Source: Verrucomicrobiia bacterium
GTDB lineage: Bacteria > Verrucomicrobiota > Verrucomicrobiia > Opitutales > Cerasicoccaceae
Assembly: GCA_030425485.1 (NCBI GenBank)
Contig: JAUIAM010000010.1
Span: forward strand, 51,816-115,815
Direction: 5' to 3'
DNA length: 64,000 nucleotides
Position 1 is the first letter of the stretch, and each line of letters opens with the position of its first letter. A program made the translations under genes and the position numbers. Positions 10,115 through 18,527 of this stretch are shown here, piece by piece. The notes below the pieces were generated by a model, which made no database searches, had not been told where the DNA came from, and was given only the letters and a program-made list of their open reading frames with translations.

Positions 10115-10318
10115 AGCAAATAGGCCATGCTGACGACCTGCCCGCGTCTGTCAAGGGGGGAGGCTGGGAGTTAGTCTCCCGTGATCAAAGTTAAAATGCT
10201 TGGGCGGCTAGTGGCGGTTCCAATTGCTAAAATGTATCAAAGGTATTTATGTGGGCAGAATTCGTGTAGCGATTCTGTTGTCTTGCCGATGCGGGTGATT
10301 CGTTGTTTGTATTTTTCG

Positions 10319-10936
10319 ATGCTTGAGCAGGTCATTTTGATTTTCAGCGCGCTGGCCACGGTGGCCTTTGCCGTGACGGGTGTCATGGCGGCGTGGGCCA
10401 AGTCGATGGACCTCTTTGGCGCGGTAATCCTGGCGGTGGTGACATCGGTCGGGGGCGGGACGATTCGCGACATCCTGCTCGGCATCGACCCGGTGTTCTG
10501 GATCAGCGATCCGACGCTGTTCTACATCGCGTTGGTTGCCGGGTTGGCCAGCTTTCCCATTATCCGGCGCATTGGAGAAATCCGTGAACGCTGGCTGGCC
10601 TACATCGATGCCTGCGGGCTGGCCCTGTTTACCATCGTGGGCGTGTCCATCGCCGAATCCGTTGGGGCGGCTGCGCCCATCGCCATCATTATGGGCATGA
10701 TAACGGGCTGCGGCGGCGGTATCCTGCGTGACGTATTGGCTGACCGCGTGCCCTACGTCTTTAGCAGCGAAATCTACGCGACGGCTTCGCTGGCAGGTGG
10801 GGCGGTGTTTTACCTCATGCCGCTACGTCCGGGCTCCTACGTGGTGGGTTTTCTCGCGGTGCTGATTTTGCGACTGCTGGCGATCCACAAGGGCTGGGGC
10901 CTGCCCAGCTTTGGGCACCGGCGTGACACTCGCTAA
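10319..10936 (+). CDS. TRIC family (UPF0126) membrane protein
   Basis: About 205 residues with seven hydrophobic segments and two related Gly-rich motifs, SVGGGTIRDILLG and GCGGGILRDVLAD, which are the internal repeat signature of the UPF0126/TRIC family. Bacterial TRIC members are trimeric monovalent-cation channels; the role here is inferred from the family. I chose the ATG at 10319, where membrane-like sequence begins; upstream in-frame ATGs at 10181 and 10289 add a non-conserved stretch. Confidence 0.85.
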   Translation: MLEQVILIFSALATVAFAVTGVMAAWAKSMDLFGAVILAVVTSVGGGTIRDILLGIDPVFWISDPTLFYIALVAGLASFPIIRRIGEIRERWLAYIDACGLALFTIVGVSIAESVGAAAPIAIIMGMITGCGGGILRDVLADRVPYVFSSEIYATASLAGGAVFYLMPLRPGSYVVGFLAVLILRLLAIHKGWGLPSFGHRRDTR

Positions 10937-11044
10937 AGGTATTTAGCTAGATTATGTCTGTGGTTAAAAATCGTTAGCCAGCTTCGTATACGACTTTGTT
11001 TTAATCACTCTGCGTCTTATACTGTCTTCCCATAAAAATGGTAA

Positions 11045-11069
11045 AAGCGCCTTTGCGTGAGAAAGTCTA
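11045..11069 (-). repeat. short copy of the CGCAAAG intergenic repeat
   Basis: Read on the minus strand the sequence is TCTCACGCAAAGGCGC, matching the core of the longer copies at 15586 and 20596. It lies just past the TRIC gene. Confidence 0.45.
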
Positions 11070-11077
11070 AGCACGAC

Positions 11078-11536
11078 CTAAGTGTAGACACTGACCTGCA
11101 CGGCGAGGCAGCCGGAGTAGTCCCAGATGGTGTCCTGAAAGTGCTTTTTCCAGGCTTCGAGCGCGGCGGCGTTGTCGTCGCCTTCTCGTTGGATGACGCG
11201 CCAGCCGAAGGTCGTGATGTCGTGCCACTGGCCATCGGGCGTGATAAAGCCGGAGGCGGCGTAATCCTCGGGTAGGGCATAGACCATCGCCGTGTGGGGT
11301 AGAAAAGCGCCCGTGACACCGGCGCGGTAAAACTGCCGGACCGTGTCCTTGTCGTTCAAAGCCAGGTCCCGGTGAGGGTAACTCCACGAGCTCCAGCCGG
11401 GGGGAAGGGGAGCATCCTTCCGCGCGGTCTCGGCGATGAGCTCCTCGGTATGCTCGAAAGGAGCCAACGCGGCTTCGATGCGGCTTTCGAAGTTTGCCGT
11501 ATCGTCTTCCAGTAAGATAAGAATGAGCCCGCGCAT
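11078..11536 (-). CDS. hypothetical protein
   Basis: A 152-residue soluble protein rich in Trp and aromatic residues (PPGWSSWSYPHRDLAL, GQWHDITTFGWRVIQ). No signal peptide and no domain recognised. It begins 4 bases after a 46-base copy of the cysS 3' end, as if it had originally stood directly behind cysS. Coding character is supported by GC-rich third positions similar to the neighbours. Confidence 0.6.
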   Translation of the reverse strand: MRGLILILLEDDTANFESRIEAALAPFEHTEELIAETARKDAPLPPGWSSWSYPHRDLALNDKDTVRQFYRAGVTGAFLPHTAMVYALPEDYAASGFITPDGQWHDITTFGWRVIQREGDDNAAALEAWKKHFQDTIWDYSGCLAVQVSVYT

Positions 11537-11540
11537 GACT

Positions 11541-11586
11541 TAAGCTTTTTCGATTTCGTAGCGGTTGTTACTGTCGAGGGTGTGCC
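11541..11586 (-). repeat. duplicated cysS 3' end (copy A)
   Basis: Forty of 46 bases match 12418-12463, the real 3' end of cysS. Read leftward it encodes LDSNNRYEIEKA and a stop, compared with LDSKDGYEIEKA and stop in cysS. The two copies are in the same orientation and flank the PEP-CTERM gene. Confidence 0.85.
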
Positions 11587-11611
11587 CTGCTGATCTTGTT
11601 TAGCAATAAAA

Positions 11612-11632
11612 AAGCCCCGCGAGGCGGGGCTT
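11612..11632 (-). terminator. intrinsic terminator of the PEP-CTERM gene
   Basis: Perfect 9-bp arms AAGCCCCGC and GCGGGGCTT with a 3-base loop; read on the minus strand it is followed by a run of T. It lies 27 bases past the stop of the gene at 11659. Confidence 0.85.
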
Positions 11633-11658
11633 GAGGTAAAAGGAATGCTCTCAGCTTC

Positions 11659-12257
11659 TTAGCTGCGTCTGCGTCGCAGCAGTACGATGCTCAGAAGACC
11701 GCAGCCAGCAAGGAGGGCGTAGGCGGAGGGTTCTGGTACCGCGCTGGGTGTCAGCGTAAAGGTATTTGCGCCCAGGGAGTATTTCGCGCCGTCTATGGGA
11801 TTATTGGTATCGAAGTAGCTAAATTCTTGCTCGTAATCAGTATTGACCGAGAAACTGTGGGTAAACGGGTCTTGATTGATTAGCGAGACGCGGGTGATCG
11901 TTTGACTAACAGGGTCCCAGGTGATCTCGCCATCACTGGCAGCCGTCTCGCTGCTCATGATAGATGAGGTCAGGGGGTTAGGAACGGCCCCATTGATCAA
12001 AAGCGACGTCACTGCAATAAAGTCGAAGTTAATCGGATCGGTTCCGGTCGTCAGGTCGGAGAGCGTTCCTTCCGTGGTGAACACAGCCACGACCGTTGCA
12101 CTGGGGATGTTTATGTTATCGACCAGAGGTAGGCCGTCATTGCTGCTATTGAAAGTAGATACTGTGCTGAAGTTCCAGTTGAGTACCGCATGGGTGGCAA
12201 TGGGGCTCATCAGCGCAAAGACTGTGGTCAAGAATGATAATAGATGGATTTTTTCAT
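11659..12257 (-). CDS. PEP-CTERM sorting-domain protein with a one-base frameshift after the start
   Basis: The body encodes a secreted beta-rich protein whose C-terminus has the sorting signal: VPEPSAYALL, a hydrophobic stretch, then RRRR at the end. Exosortase systems use this signal. The upstream side has a natural ATG (12255-12257) followed by six A residues; in this frame translation stops after nine codons. With a seventh A it would read MKKIHLLSFLTTVFALMSP then IATHA, a good signal peptide in frame with the rest. So the gene is either frameshifted, phase-variable or affected by a sequencing error. The open frame without ATG extends up to 12387. Confidence 0.75.
12249..12254 (-). repeat. 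A6 homopolymer at the PEP-CTERM start
   Basis: Six A residues (minus strand) directly after the ATG; one more A would restore the frame. Confidence 0.7.
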
Positions 12258-12416
12258 GATTATAGCTTGGTAGTGATGTGTGTTGTTCAGTGAGAAGTTT
12301 CGAGATGAAACAAGATCGAGTTGCGTGATATGCGCTCAAAAGAAAAGCATACGATGACGGCCAGATCAAGCAATCGTAATGCCACATGGGCCCGAATATA
12401 CACAGGCGATCTGTCG

Positions 12417-13859
12417 TTAAGCTTTTTCGATCTCGTAGCCGTCTTTACTGTCGAGGATGCGCCACCCGCCGGCGGTTAACTCGTCGCGCAGGCGGTCGGC
12501 CTCGGCCCAGTTGCGGTCCTGCTTGGCCTGCCAGCGCTGCTCGGCCAGGGCGGCGATCTCCTCTGGCACCTCGGCAGCGGGCTTCTCGGTGGCAGTGAAG
12601 ACTTTCAGGCCCAGCGCATAGAGCAGGGCACCGAGTGACTGGAGCTGGCCAGCGACAGCGGAGTCGTGGAGCTGAGGGTCGGTCAACTCGCTCAGGGCGG
12701 AGAAGAGCCCGCCGAGCGCAGCCGGGACGTTGAGGTCGTCGCAGAGCGAATCCCAGGCTGGGGCGAAAACGCCGGTTGTGACGAGCTCGTCGGGCTTGAT
12801 CCACTCGTCGCGGTACTCCTCGGTGGAGACGCCGAGTCGCTCCAATATCGGGCGCAGGGAACGTTCGATCTTGGCCAGGGCGGAGCGGGCGGCCTTGAGC
12901 CCGTTTTCGGTAAAGTTGAGCTGCTGGCGGTAGTGGCCGGAGATGAGCGCGTAGCGGACCTCCATCGGCGTGTAGCCCTTGGCCTCAAGGTCGGCCAGGG
13001 TGTAGAGGTTGCCGAGGGACTTTGACATTTTTTTGCCCTCGACCATGAGGTGCGCACTGTGGAACCAGAAGCGGGCAAAGGGGCGGGTGCCCGTGGCGCA
13101 CTCGCTCTGGGCAATCTCGTTTTCGTGGTGCGGAAAGCACAGGTCGATGCCGCCGCCGTGCAGGTCGAAGGACTCGCCTAAATATTTTACGCTCATGGCC
13201 GAGCACTCGATGTGCCAGCCGGGGCGGCCTTCACCCCAGGGGCTGGACCAGAAGTTCTCTCCGTCCTCGGGCTTGCGGGCCTTCCAGAGTGCGAAGTCGC
13301 TCACCGAGTCGCGGTCGTACTCGTCGGCGTCATTGGCTGCGCCCGCGCTGTTGGTGGACTGGGTTTTGAGCTCGCTGGTGTCGAGCCCGGAGAGTTCGCC
13401 GTAGTGGTCGCAGGAGGTGACCTTGAAGTAAACCGAGCCGTCGCCGCCGACGTAGGCATGCTCGCCAGCAACGAGCTTTTCGATCATCTCGACCTGTTCT
13501 GGGATGTGGGCGGTGGCGCGGGGTTCGTCGTGCGGGGGCAGGGCGCCGAGGGCCTCGCAGTCGGCGTGAAATTTCTCCGTCCAGTGCGCGGTAAAGTCGA
13601 GCAAGGTCTTTCCTTCGGCCTGAGACTGGCGGATGGTCTTGTCGTCCACGTCGGTCACGTTGCGTACGTGGCGGAGCTTGACGCCCTCGACTTCGAGCGT
13701 GCGGCGCAGGACGTCCTGCAGGATAAAGGTGCGGAAATTGCCGATGTGCGCCGGGCCGTAAACCGTGGGCCCGCAGCAGTAGAAGCGGAACGTATCGCCG
13801 TCCTCGGGGAGGAGCGGTTGCTTTTGCTTCGATAGGGTGTCGTGAATCTTTACCGGCAT
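12417..13859 (-). CDS. cysS: cysteinyl-tRNA synthetase
   Basis: A 480-residue class I synthetase. The HIGH-type motif is in CGPTVYGPAHIGNFR, the zinc ligands in FRFYCCGPTVY and in GWHIECSAMS with HHENE, and the KMSKS loop in KKMSKSLGNLY. It attaches cysteine to its tRNA in the cytoplasm. The start at 13859 gives MPVKIHDTLSKQKQ, the usual family beginning; an upstream ATG at 13889 adds ten residues. Its 3' end is duplicated at 11541. Confidence 0.96.
   Translation of the reverse strand: MPVKIHDTLSKQKQPLLPEDGDTFRFYCCGPTVYGPAHIGNFRTFILQDVLRRTLEVEGVKLRHVRNVTDVDDKTIRQSQAEGKTLLDFTAHWTEKFHADCEALGALPPHDEPRATAHIPEQVEMIEKLVAGEHAYVGGDGSVYFKVTSCDHYGELSGLDTSELKTQSTNSAGAANDADEYDRDSVSDFALWKARKPEDGENFWSSPWGEGRPGWHIECSAMSVKYLGESFDLHGGGIDLCFPHHENEIAQSECATGTRPFARFWFHSAHLMVEGKKMSKSLGNLYTLADLEAKGYTPMEVRYALISGHYRQQLNFTENGLKAARSALAKIERSLRPILERLGVSTEEYRDEWIKPDELVTTGVFAPAWDSLCDDLNVPAALGGLFSALSELTDPQLHDSAVAGQLQSLGALLYALGLKVFTATEKPAAEVPEEIAALAEQRWQAKQDRNWAEADRLRDELTAGGWRILDSKDGYEIEKA
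12418..12463 (-). repeat. cysS 3' end (copy B of the duplication)
   Basis: Matches 11541-11586 at 40 of 46 bases. It is the functional copy, inside cysS. Confidence 0.85.
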
Positions 13860-13914
13860 AGTCGCCCAAGGAAGGCCGATTTTAGCCATGTGGCAAGCGG
13901 TAATGAAAGCAGTC

Positions 13915-14205
13915 TTATCTCAAACGCTTGCGTTGATGCTCAGGGTTTTGTCGGCAGTCAAGAATGGCATGCACCACAACAGAGTTATTTTCTATCGTGT
14001 AATAAATAGCATACGGAAAGCGTTTAGCGAGCATCCAGTGGTAGCCATATTTAACAGGGTGAATCCCCGCGTAAAGTATGAGCGAATCAATGTCGGAGTA
14101 CAGACAGTCGAGAAAGTAATCTCCGACACCAGCTCTTTGGCTTTCATAAAAGTGGTATCCGTCCAGGATGTCTTCAAGTGCCGGATCAAGGAGTTGAATC
14201 CTCAT
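13915..14205 (-). CDS. ParE/RelE-superfamily toxin
   Basis: A 96-residue protein beginning MRIQLLDPALEDILDGYHFYE, with the pattern VGDYFLDCLYSDIDSL and GYHWMLAKRFPYAIYYTIEN followed by VVVHAILDCRQNPE, which fits the ParE/RelE fold (type II toxin). Such toxins poison gyrase or cleave mRNA; which applies is not clear. The start at 14205 overlaps the stop of the antitoxin gene in ATGA, typical translational coupling. An upstream in-frame ATG at 14244 lies inside the antitoxin and is unlikely. Confidence 0.85.
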   Translation of the reverse strand: MRIQLLDPALEDILDGYHFYESQRAGVGDYFLDCLYSDIDSLILYAGIHPVKYGYHWMLAKRFPYAIYYTIENNSVVVHAILDCRQNPEHQRKRLR

Positions 14206-14420
14206 TGGGTGCGATGTCGAATTTCCCGCTTCGCTGATTCCCACTCTATGGTGCCAATTTCACCTGCACCAAGCTTTCGCTTGCGCTCTTTCAGTACCGT
14301 TTCATGCCATGAGGGGGGCTCATAGCCCGACCCGCTCTGGCTTAGGTCTGCCCAGATAGCTTCCATAGCCTGAAGTTTGTCGGCCAAGGACATTTCATGG
14401 AGCGGAAGTGCAGAACTCAT
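14202..14420 (-). CDS. addiction-module antitoxin (TIGR02574-like)
   Basis: A 72-residue acidic-then-basic helical protein with LADKLQAMEAIWADLS and PPSWHETVLKERKRKLGAGE, the pattern of the putative addiction module component family. It should neutralise the toxin encoded directly downstream and probably represses the pair. The promoter must lie in 14421-14537, shared divergently with hemB. Confidence 0.85.
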   Translation of the reverse strand: MSSALPLHEMSLADKLQAMEAIWADLSQSGSGYEPPSWHETVLKERKRKLGAGEIGTIEWESAKREIRHRTQ

Positions 14421-14537
14421 GCACTTAACCTAGCGCTATTCAGGGGAAAATCAACTCATCAATCCGCTCTGTTGTATGTGCAATCATAGGTTAAATTTAT
14501 CTTTCGCCTAATAACTGAGTGCACTAATACATGATCT

Positions 14538-15542
14538 ATGTCCAAGCTCGACCTCACGCATCGTCCGCGGCGCAACCGGCGCACGGCAGCCATCCGCAAG
14601 CTCGTTCAGGAAAACGCCGTCACGGTTAACGACCTGATTCAGCCGCTCTTCGTCATCGACGGGGAAGGGGAGCCGGAGGCCATTGCGTCCATGCCCGGGC
14701 AGATGCGCTGGACCATTCCCACGCTGGTCGAGGAGTGCAAGGAGCTGCATGGGCTTGGCATCAACGCCGTGGCGATTTTTCCCAAGCTCGACGCCAGACT
14801 CAAGACCGAGACGGGCGATGAGGCACTGAATCCCGAGACGCTGATCCTGCGTGCGGTCCGGGCGGTCAAGGCCGCTGTGCCCGAGTTGGTTGTCATCACC
14901 GATGTCGCGCTTGATCCCTATACGAGCCACGGGCACGATGGCGTTTTCAACGAAAAGGGGACCGACATCGACAACGATTTGACCGTGGAAAAACTGGCCC
15001 AGATGGCGGTGCTCAACGCCCAGGCGGGGGCGGACTATGTCGCCCCGAGCGACATGATGGACGGGCGCGTATGGGCACTCCGCGTTGCGCTCGATGAGGC
15101 CGGGTTGACCGGTACGGGGATTCTTGCTTATTCGGCCAAGTTTGCCAGTGCGTACTACGGGCCTTTTCGTGATGCTGTGGGCAGTGCGCAGGCTGCGGGC
15201 ACGCACTTGCTGGGCAAGGACACGTACCAGCTTAACCCGGCCAACCGCCGCGAGGCCATGATCGAGACTGAGCTGGACGAGGTCGAGGGCGCGGACGTGC
15301 TCATGGTCAAGCCTGCCGGGCCTTATCTGGACATCATCCGTGACCTGCGTGAAAACACCAACCTGCCCATTGCGGCCTATCAGGTCTCCGGTGAATACGC
15401 GCAGCTCCATGCTGCGGCGGAAAAGGGCTGGCTCGATCTGGAACGTTGCCGCGACGAAAGCCTGCTGGCGATCAAGCGCGCCGGAGCCGACATGATCCTG
15501 ACCTATTTTAGTAAGGATGTCGCCAAGCAAGCACGCGGCTAA
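14538..15542 (+). CDS. hemB: delta-aminolevulinic acid dehydratase (porphobilinogen synthase)
   Basis: A 334-residue enzyme that condenses two 5-aminolevulinate molecules to porphobilinogen in tetrapyrrole synthesis. The active-site lysines lie in LAYSAKFASAYYGPFRDA and MVKPAGPYLD. The metal loop reads DVALDPYTSHGHDGV, that is, with Ala/Asp/Asp in place of the three cysteines of zinc-type enzymes, so this is the magnesium-dependent type. Length and motifs are complete. It is transcribed away from the toxin-antitoxin pair. Confidence 0.96.
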   Translation: MSKLDLTHRPRRNRRTAAIRKLVQENAVTVNDLIQPLFVIDGEGEPEAIASMPGQMRWTIPTLVEECKELHGLGINAVAIFPKLDARLKTETGDEALNPETLILRAVRAVKAAVPELVVITDVALDPYTSHGHDGVFNEKGTDIDNDLTVEKLAQMAVLNAQAGADYVAPSDMMDGRVWALRVALDEAGLTGTGILAYSAKFASAYYGPFRDAVGSAQAAGTHLLGKDTYQLNPANRREAMIETELDEVEGADVLMVKPAGPYLDIIRDLRENTNLPIAAYQVSGEYAQLHAAAEKGWLDLERCRDESLLAIKRAGADMILTYFSKDVAKQARG

Positions 15543-15585
15543 TCTGCGGATAGAGCATTTTGCTCTACGATGGGAAGAATTTTAT

Positions 15586-15632
15586 TCATGCAAAGGCGCA
15601 GACACGCAAAGAGGGAAGCGTATTGCTATCCG
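15586..15632 (+). repeat. CGCAAAG intergenic repeat, copy 2
   Basis: Shares with 20596-20643 the order TTCA-GCAAAG-CGC, CGCAAAGAGG, AGC and CTATC with few changes. It lies downstream of hemB and does not code for protein. Confidence 0.6.
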
Positions 15633-15678
15633 CTTTGGGCAAGGTAAGTGCGGACACCTGCTGCACAGCGTGCATGAA

Positions 15679-15704
15679 AAAGGCCGGTTTTTAAACCGGC
15701 CTTT
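15679..15704. terminator. bidirectional intrinsic terminator
   Basis: Perfect 12-bp arms AAAGGCCGGTTT and AAACCGGCCTTT with a 2-base loop, in the gap between the convergent hemB and 15789 genes. It may serve both strands. Confidence 0.8.
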
Positions 15705-15788
15705 GTTCTTAAAAAAGTAACGGGGCAGCGACCATCGGTAGCGTTCAGAGGTGAAACCCCATCAACCAGATCAAACGCTGCGCGTTTG

Positions 15789-16556
15789 CTATTTGCGTTT
15801 GCGGGACTTGGGGGCGGGCTCTTCTTCCTCCTCTTCGTCGAGGTCTTCATAGTCTTCGTCGCCTTCGCTCTCCTCGTCGTCTTCTTCCTCGTCCTCGTCT
15901 TCGTCCCACTTCATGGTTTCGTCTTCCTCGATCTTCTCGTCATCATCGACGTCGGGGAAGTCTTCTTCGATCTCGTCTTCGGCGCTCTTTTCGTCTTCGT
16001 CGTCGCCGTCGAGCTCGCCTTCGTAGCCAGCGGGTACGTATTCGAGGATGGAGTTGAGCTCAGAGAAGACGTGGATGGCGCGGCCTTCCATGAAGTCAGC
16101 GTTCTGCTCTTCGCGGATTTCCTCTTCGAGTTCTTCCACGGTGAGCTTTTGCTCGAAGTCGATGGAGTCATTGAGCAGCTTGACGCGGAGGCGGGTGATG
16201 TGGTCGATGAAGTCGGCGTAGGGCCCCTTTTCCTCATCAATGATGTCCGGCAGGGCGAAGAGCATCTCCTCGGACTCCAGGAGGGGCTCGCTCACGCGGA
16301 CGAGGCGCAGGCGGTCTTCGTCGAGCTTCTTCTCGATCTTAAACTTGAAGAAGGCGGCCTCCAGCAGCTCGGGCTGAAAATCGTAGTCGCGGAGCGGTTC
16401 GATCTGATCGATGATGTGCCCGACTTGGCGGGGATCGATGATGCTGAGACCGTCGACGTCCCAACGGACCTCGTCGCTGATTTCCTCGACCCACCAGTTC
16501 ATGTCCTCACCGAGGCGGGTTACGAGCCATTCTAATACTGAAGAAGATTTTGCCAT
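15789..16556 (-). CDS. acidic-tailed hypothetical protein
   Basis: A 255-residue soluble protein. The first 160 residues are a mixed helical domain (LEWLVTRLGEDMNWWVEEI, LLNDSIDFEQKLTVEELEEE); the last 75 are an almost continuous Glu/Asp tract ending in the basic cap SRKRK. I recognise no enzyme motif. Similar tails occur in verrucomicrobial proteins and in nucleic-acid-associated chaperones, but no function can be assigned. The repetitive GAG/GAT codons are responsible for long open frames on the other strand, which are not genes. Confidence 0.75.
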   Translation of the reverse strand: MAKSSSVLEWLVTRLGEDMNWWVEEISDEVRWDVDGLSIIDPRQVGHIIDQIEPLRDYDFQPELLEAAFFKFKIEKKLDEDRLRLVRVSEPLLESEEMLFALPDIIDEEKGPYADFIDHITRLRVKLLNDSIDFEQKLTVEELEEEIREEQNADFMEGRAIHVFSELNSILEYVPAGYEGELDGDDEDEKSAEDEIEEDFPDVDDDEKIEEDETMKWDEDEDEEEDDEESEGDEDYEDLDEEEEEEPAPKSRKRK

Positions 16557-16734
16557 AGTCGCTTTGCAGACGTTGATTAAGAAAGGGTTGTGCTAAAGAG
16601 GGTGAAAAAGTTGATACTTTGCAAGTGGAATAGAGGGCTTGCTTTGAAAGTTTTTTTGGACGTATTCCAAGGGTAAAATTGAATTTTTTTATCCGTGCAT
16701 TCTCCAAAAGAATTCACAGCCTTACTTTTGCCCT

Positions 16735-17799
16735 ATGGGAGTCCTATATGAAAACGTTGTACGCCCCGTCCTTTTCAGGTCGGAGGCAGAGCGCGCCCAC
16801 GAACGAGCTATCGGCTGGTTGAAGCTATTGCTTAAGACCGGACCGCTCGTCGATCTGATGGCTGCCTATAACACGCCGGCCAAGAGTCGCCCCGTCAAGT
16901 GCTTTGGGCTGACCTTCCCCAATCCGGTCGGGTTGGCGGCCGGTTTTGACAAGAACGCCGAAATCTGGCCCGCCATGCGTGCCCTGGGCTTTGGCTTTGT
17001 CGAGGTGGGCACGGTGACGCGTCATGAGCAGCCCGGCAACCCGCGTCCACGCCTGTTCCGCCTGCCGGAGTCCGAGGCACTGATTAACCGTATGGGCTTT
17101 AACAACGAGGGCGCCGAAGCCGTGGCCAAGCGCCTCTCGCGTGGCAACGCCTTCAAGCACCGTAAGTTCCCGCTCGGGGTCAACATCGGCAAGAGCAAGG
17201 TGACACCGCTCGATCAGGCCGCTGAGGACTACCTGGGCAGCTACCACGAGCTGGCCGACTTCGCGGACTACTTTGCGATCAACGTCAGCAGTCCCAACAC
17301 GCCCGAGTTACGCGAGTTGCAGGAAAAGTCCCGTCTGACCGACCTGCTTTCCCAGCTCCTGCACGCCGATGCCGAGCGTGCGCGCAAGCTCGGGGTGCCG
17401 CGCATTCCTTTCCTGGTTAAAATCGCCCCGGATTTGTCCTACCGTCAGGTGGATGACGTGCTCGAAACCGTGCTCTCGCTGGGCATGGCGGGCATCATCG
17501 CGACCAATACGATGGTCGCGCGCCCCGAGGGGATCGATGACCGCGGCGAGAAGGGTGGCCTGAGTGGAAAGCCCATTGCCGGGCGTTCTGCCGACATGGT
17601 GAAGTATATCTCGCTCGCGACCAACGGCAAGCTGCCCATCATCGGGGTAGGGGGCATTCACGACGCCCGCAGCGCAGGCCGTATGCTCGACTCCGGGGCT
17701 AGCCTGGTGCAGATCTACTCCTCCATGGTCTACCGGGGGCCGTTCTTTGCCCGCGACGTCGCACGCGCCGCTCTCTGGCATCGTGCCGAATGGGTTTGA
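16735..17799 (+). CDS. pyrD: dihydroorotate dehydrogenase, quinone-dependent (class 2)
   Basis: A 354-residue FMN enzyme that oxidises dihydroorotate to orotate in pyrimidine synthesis. The N-terminal amphipathic extension, NPVGLAAGFDKNAE, EVGTVTRHEQPGNPRPR, NRMGFNNEGA, the catalytic-serine segment INVSSPNTPELRELQ, and the FMN-phosphate site GVGGIHDARSAGRML identify class 2, which feeds electrons to the membrane quinone pool. Transcribed divergently from the acidic-tail gene. Confidence 0.96.
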   Translation: MGVLYENVVRPVLFRSEAERAHERAIGWLKLLLKTGPLVDLMAAYNTPAKSRPVKCFGLTFPNPVGLAAGFDKNAEIWPAMRALGFGFVEVGTVTRHEQPGNPRPRLFRLPESEALINRMGFNNEGAEAVAKRLSRGNAFKHRKFPLGVNIGKSKVTPLDQAAEDYLGSYHELADFADYFAINVSSPNTPELRELQEKSRLTDLLSQLLHADAERARKLGVPRIPFLVKIAPDLSYRQVDDVLETVLSLGMAGIIATNTMVARPEGIDDRGEKGGLSGKPIAGRSADMVKYISLATNGKLPIIGVGGIHDARSAGRMLDSGASLVQIYSSMVYRGPFFARDVARAALWHRAEWV

Positions 17800-17976
17800 A
17801 CGCGCGGCGTTCAATCCGATTGAGGGGGCTTTGCGCCTGAAGGCTGGCCCAACCGGGCTCCTGATGGTCGCTATCCCCGCATCTTGGGGTAGGCACGTAG
17901 TGCCGTAGGGGCATCATACCTAAATGCTGTGCACATCACTGAGATAACAGCACATAGCATTCAGATCAAAAAATGA

Positions 17977-18015
17977 GTGATGCGGAAGCATCACAGGTGC
18001 AGGACTGCGTCCTGC
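17977..18015. terminator. two tandem hairpins between convergent genes
   Basis: First hairpin GTGATGC / GCATCAC at 17977-17994; second GCAGGAC / GTCCTGC at 17999-18015, the latter ending on the stop codon of the leftward gene. No clear T-run, so efficient termination is uncertain. Confidence 0.5.
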
Positions 18016-18368
18016 TAGTATTTGTAGACGCCGGAGATGGCGGCCACGATACCGAGGACGAGGATGCCCCACCAGAGGCGCACGCCCAGTTCGGGCTTCT
18101 TGTTGGCCACGGTGGTCAGGGCGCCGAGGGCGAGCCAGATGGCGTATTTGACGATGAGCCAGGCGTCCACGTAGCTGAAGCCATAGCGGGCGACCATGCC
18201 GAAACCGCTCACGAGGAGGAGCAGCAGGCCGATACCGCTGGTAGCCGAGCCGAGGGCGCGGAGCTTTTTATTGTCCTGGTCGAGCAGGCCGCGAACGATC
18301 AAGCCGCCGAAGCCCAGAAATACCATCATCACCCCAGCGAGGTGGATAACCTTGTACACTAGCATCAT
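18015..18368 (-). CDS. small four-helix membrane protein
   Basis: A 117-residue protein with four hydrophobic segments (YKVIHLAGVMMVFLGFGGLI; GIGLLLLLVSGFGMVA; AWLIVKYAIWLALGALTTVA; LWWGILVLGIVAAISGVY). The first segment with HxAG resembles small haem-related membrane families such as HemJ/CopD, but the match is too weak for a name. It stands alone between pyrD and hpf. Confidence 0.7.
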   Translation of the reverse strand: MMLVYKVIHLAGVMMVFLGFGGLIVRGLLDQDNKKLRALGSATSGIGLLLLLVSGFGMVARYGFSYVDAWLIVKYAIWLALGALTTVANKKPELGVRLWWGILVLGIVAAISGVYKY

Positions 18369-18472
18369 AGAAAAAATCCTCGGCTAGACTGGATAGGCTG
18401 AGGGCGAGGCTGTCAACCTCAGACGGTCTGCACCGCAGACGTATTTGTCGCTTCACCCGTCCTTTAAAACGA

Positions 18473-18499
18473 ACAAACCCAGCGGGATGCTGGGTTTGT
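18473..18499 (-). terminator. intrinsic terminator of hpf
   Basis: Perfect 11-bp arms ACAAACCCAGC and GCTGGGTTTGT with a 5-base loop, 29 bases past the hpf stop; minus-strand reading continues into TTTTAAAGG. Confidence 0.8.
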
Positions 18500-18527
18500 G
18501 TGAGGGGAAACCTCTGTTGAAGTAGGT

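Noticed and set aside
9182..10123. Long open frame opposite thrS, and similar frames opposite the M29 aminopeptidase gene
   Set aside because: They mirror a confident gene, have composition typical of a GC-rich antisense and no motif.
14421..14537. Possible regulatory RNA or riboswitch before hemB
   Set aside because: No fold or conserved element recognised; only a shared divergent promoter is expected.
15786..16535. Hydrophobic long frame opposite the acidic-tail gene
   Set aside because: It is the complement of the GAG/GAT-rich acid tract and gives an artificial Leu/Phe/Val-rich protein.
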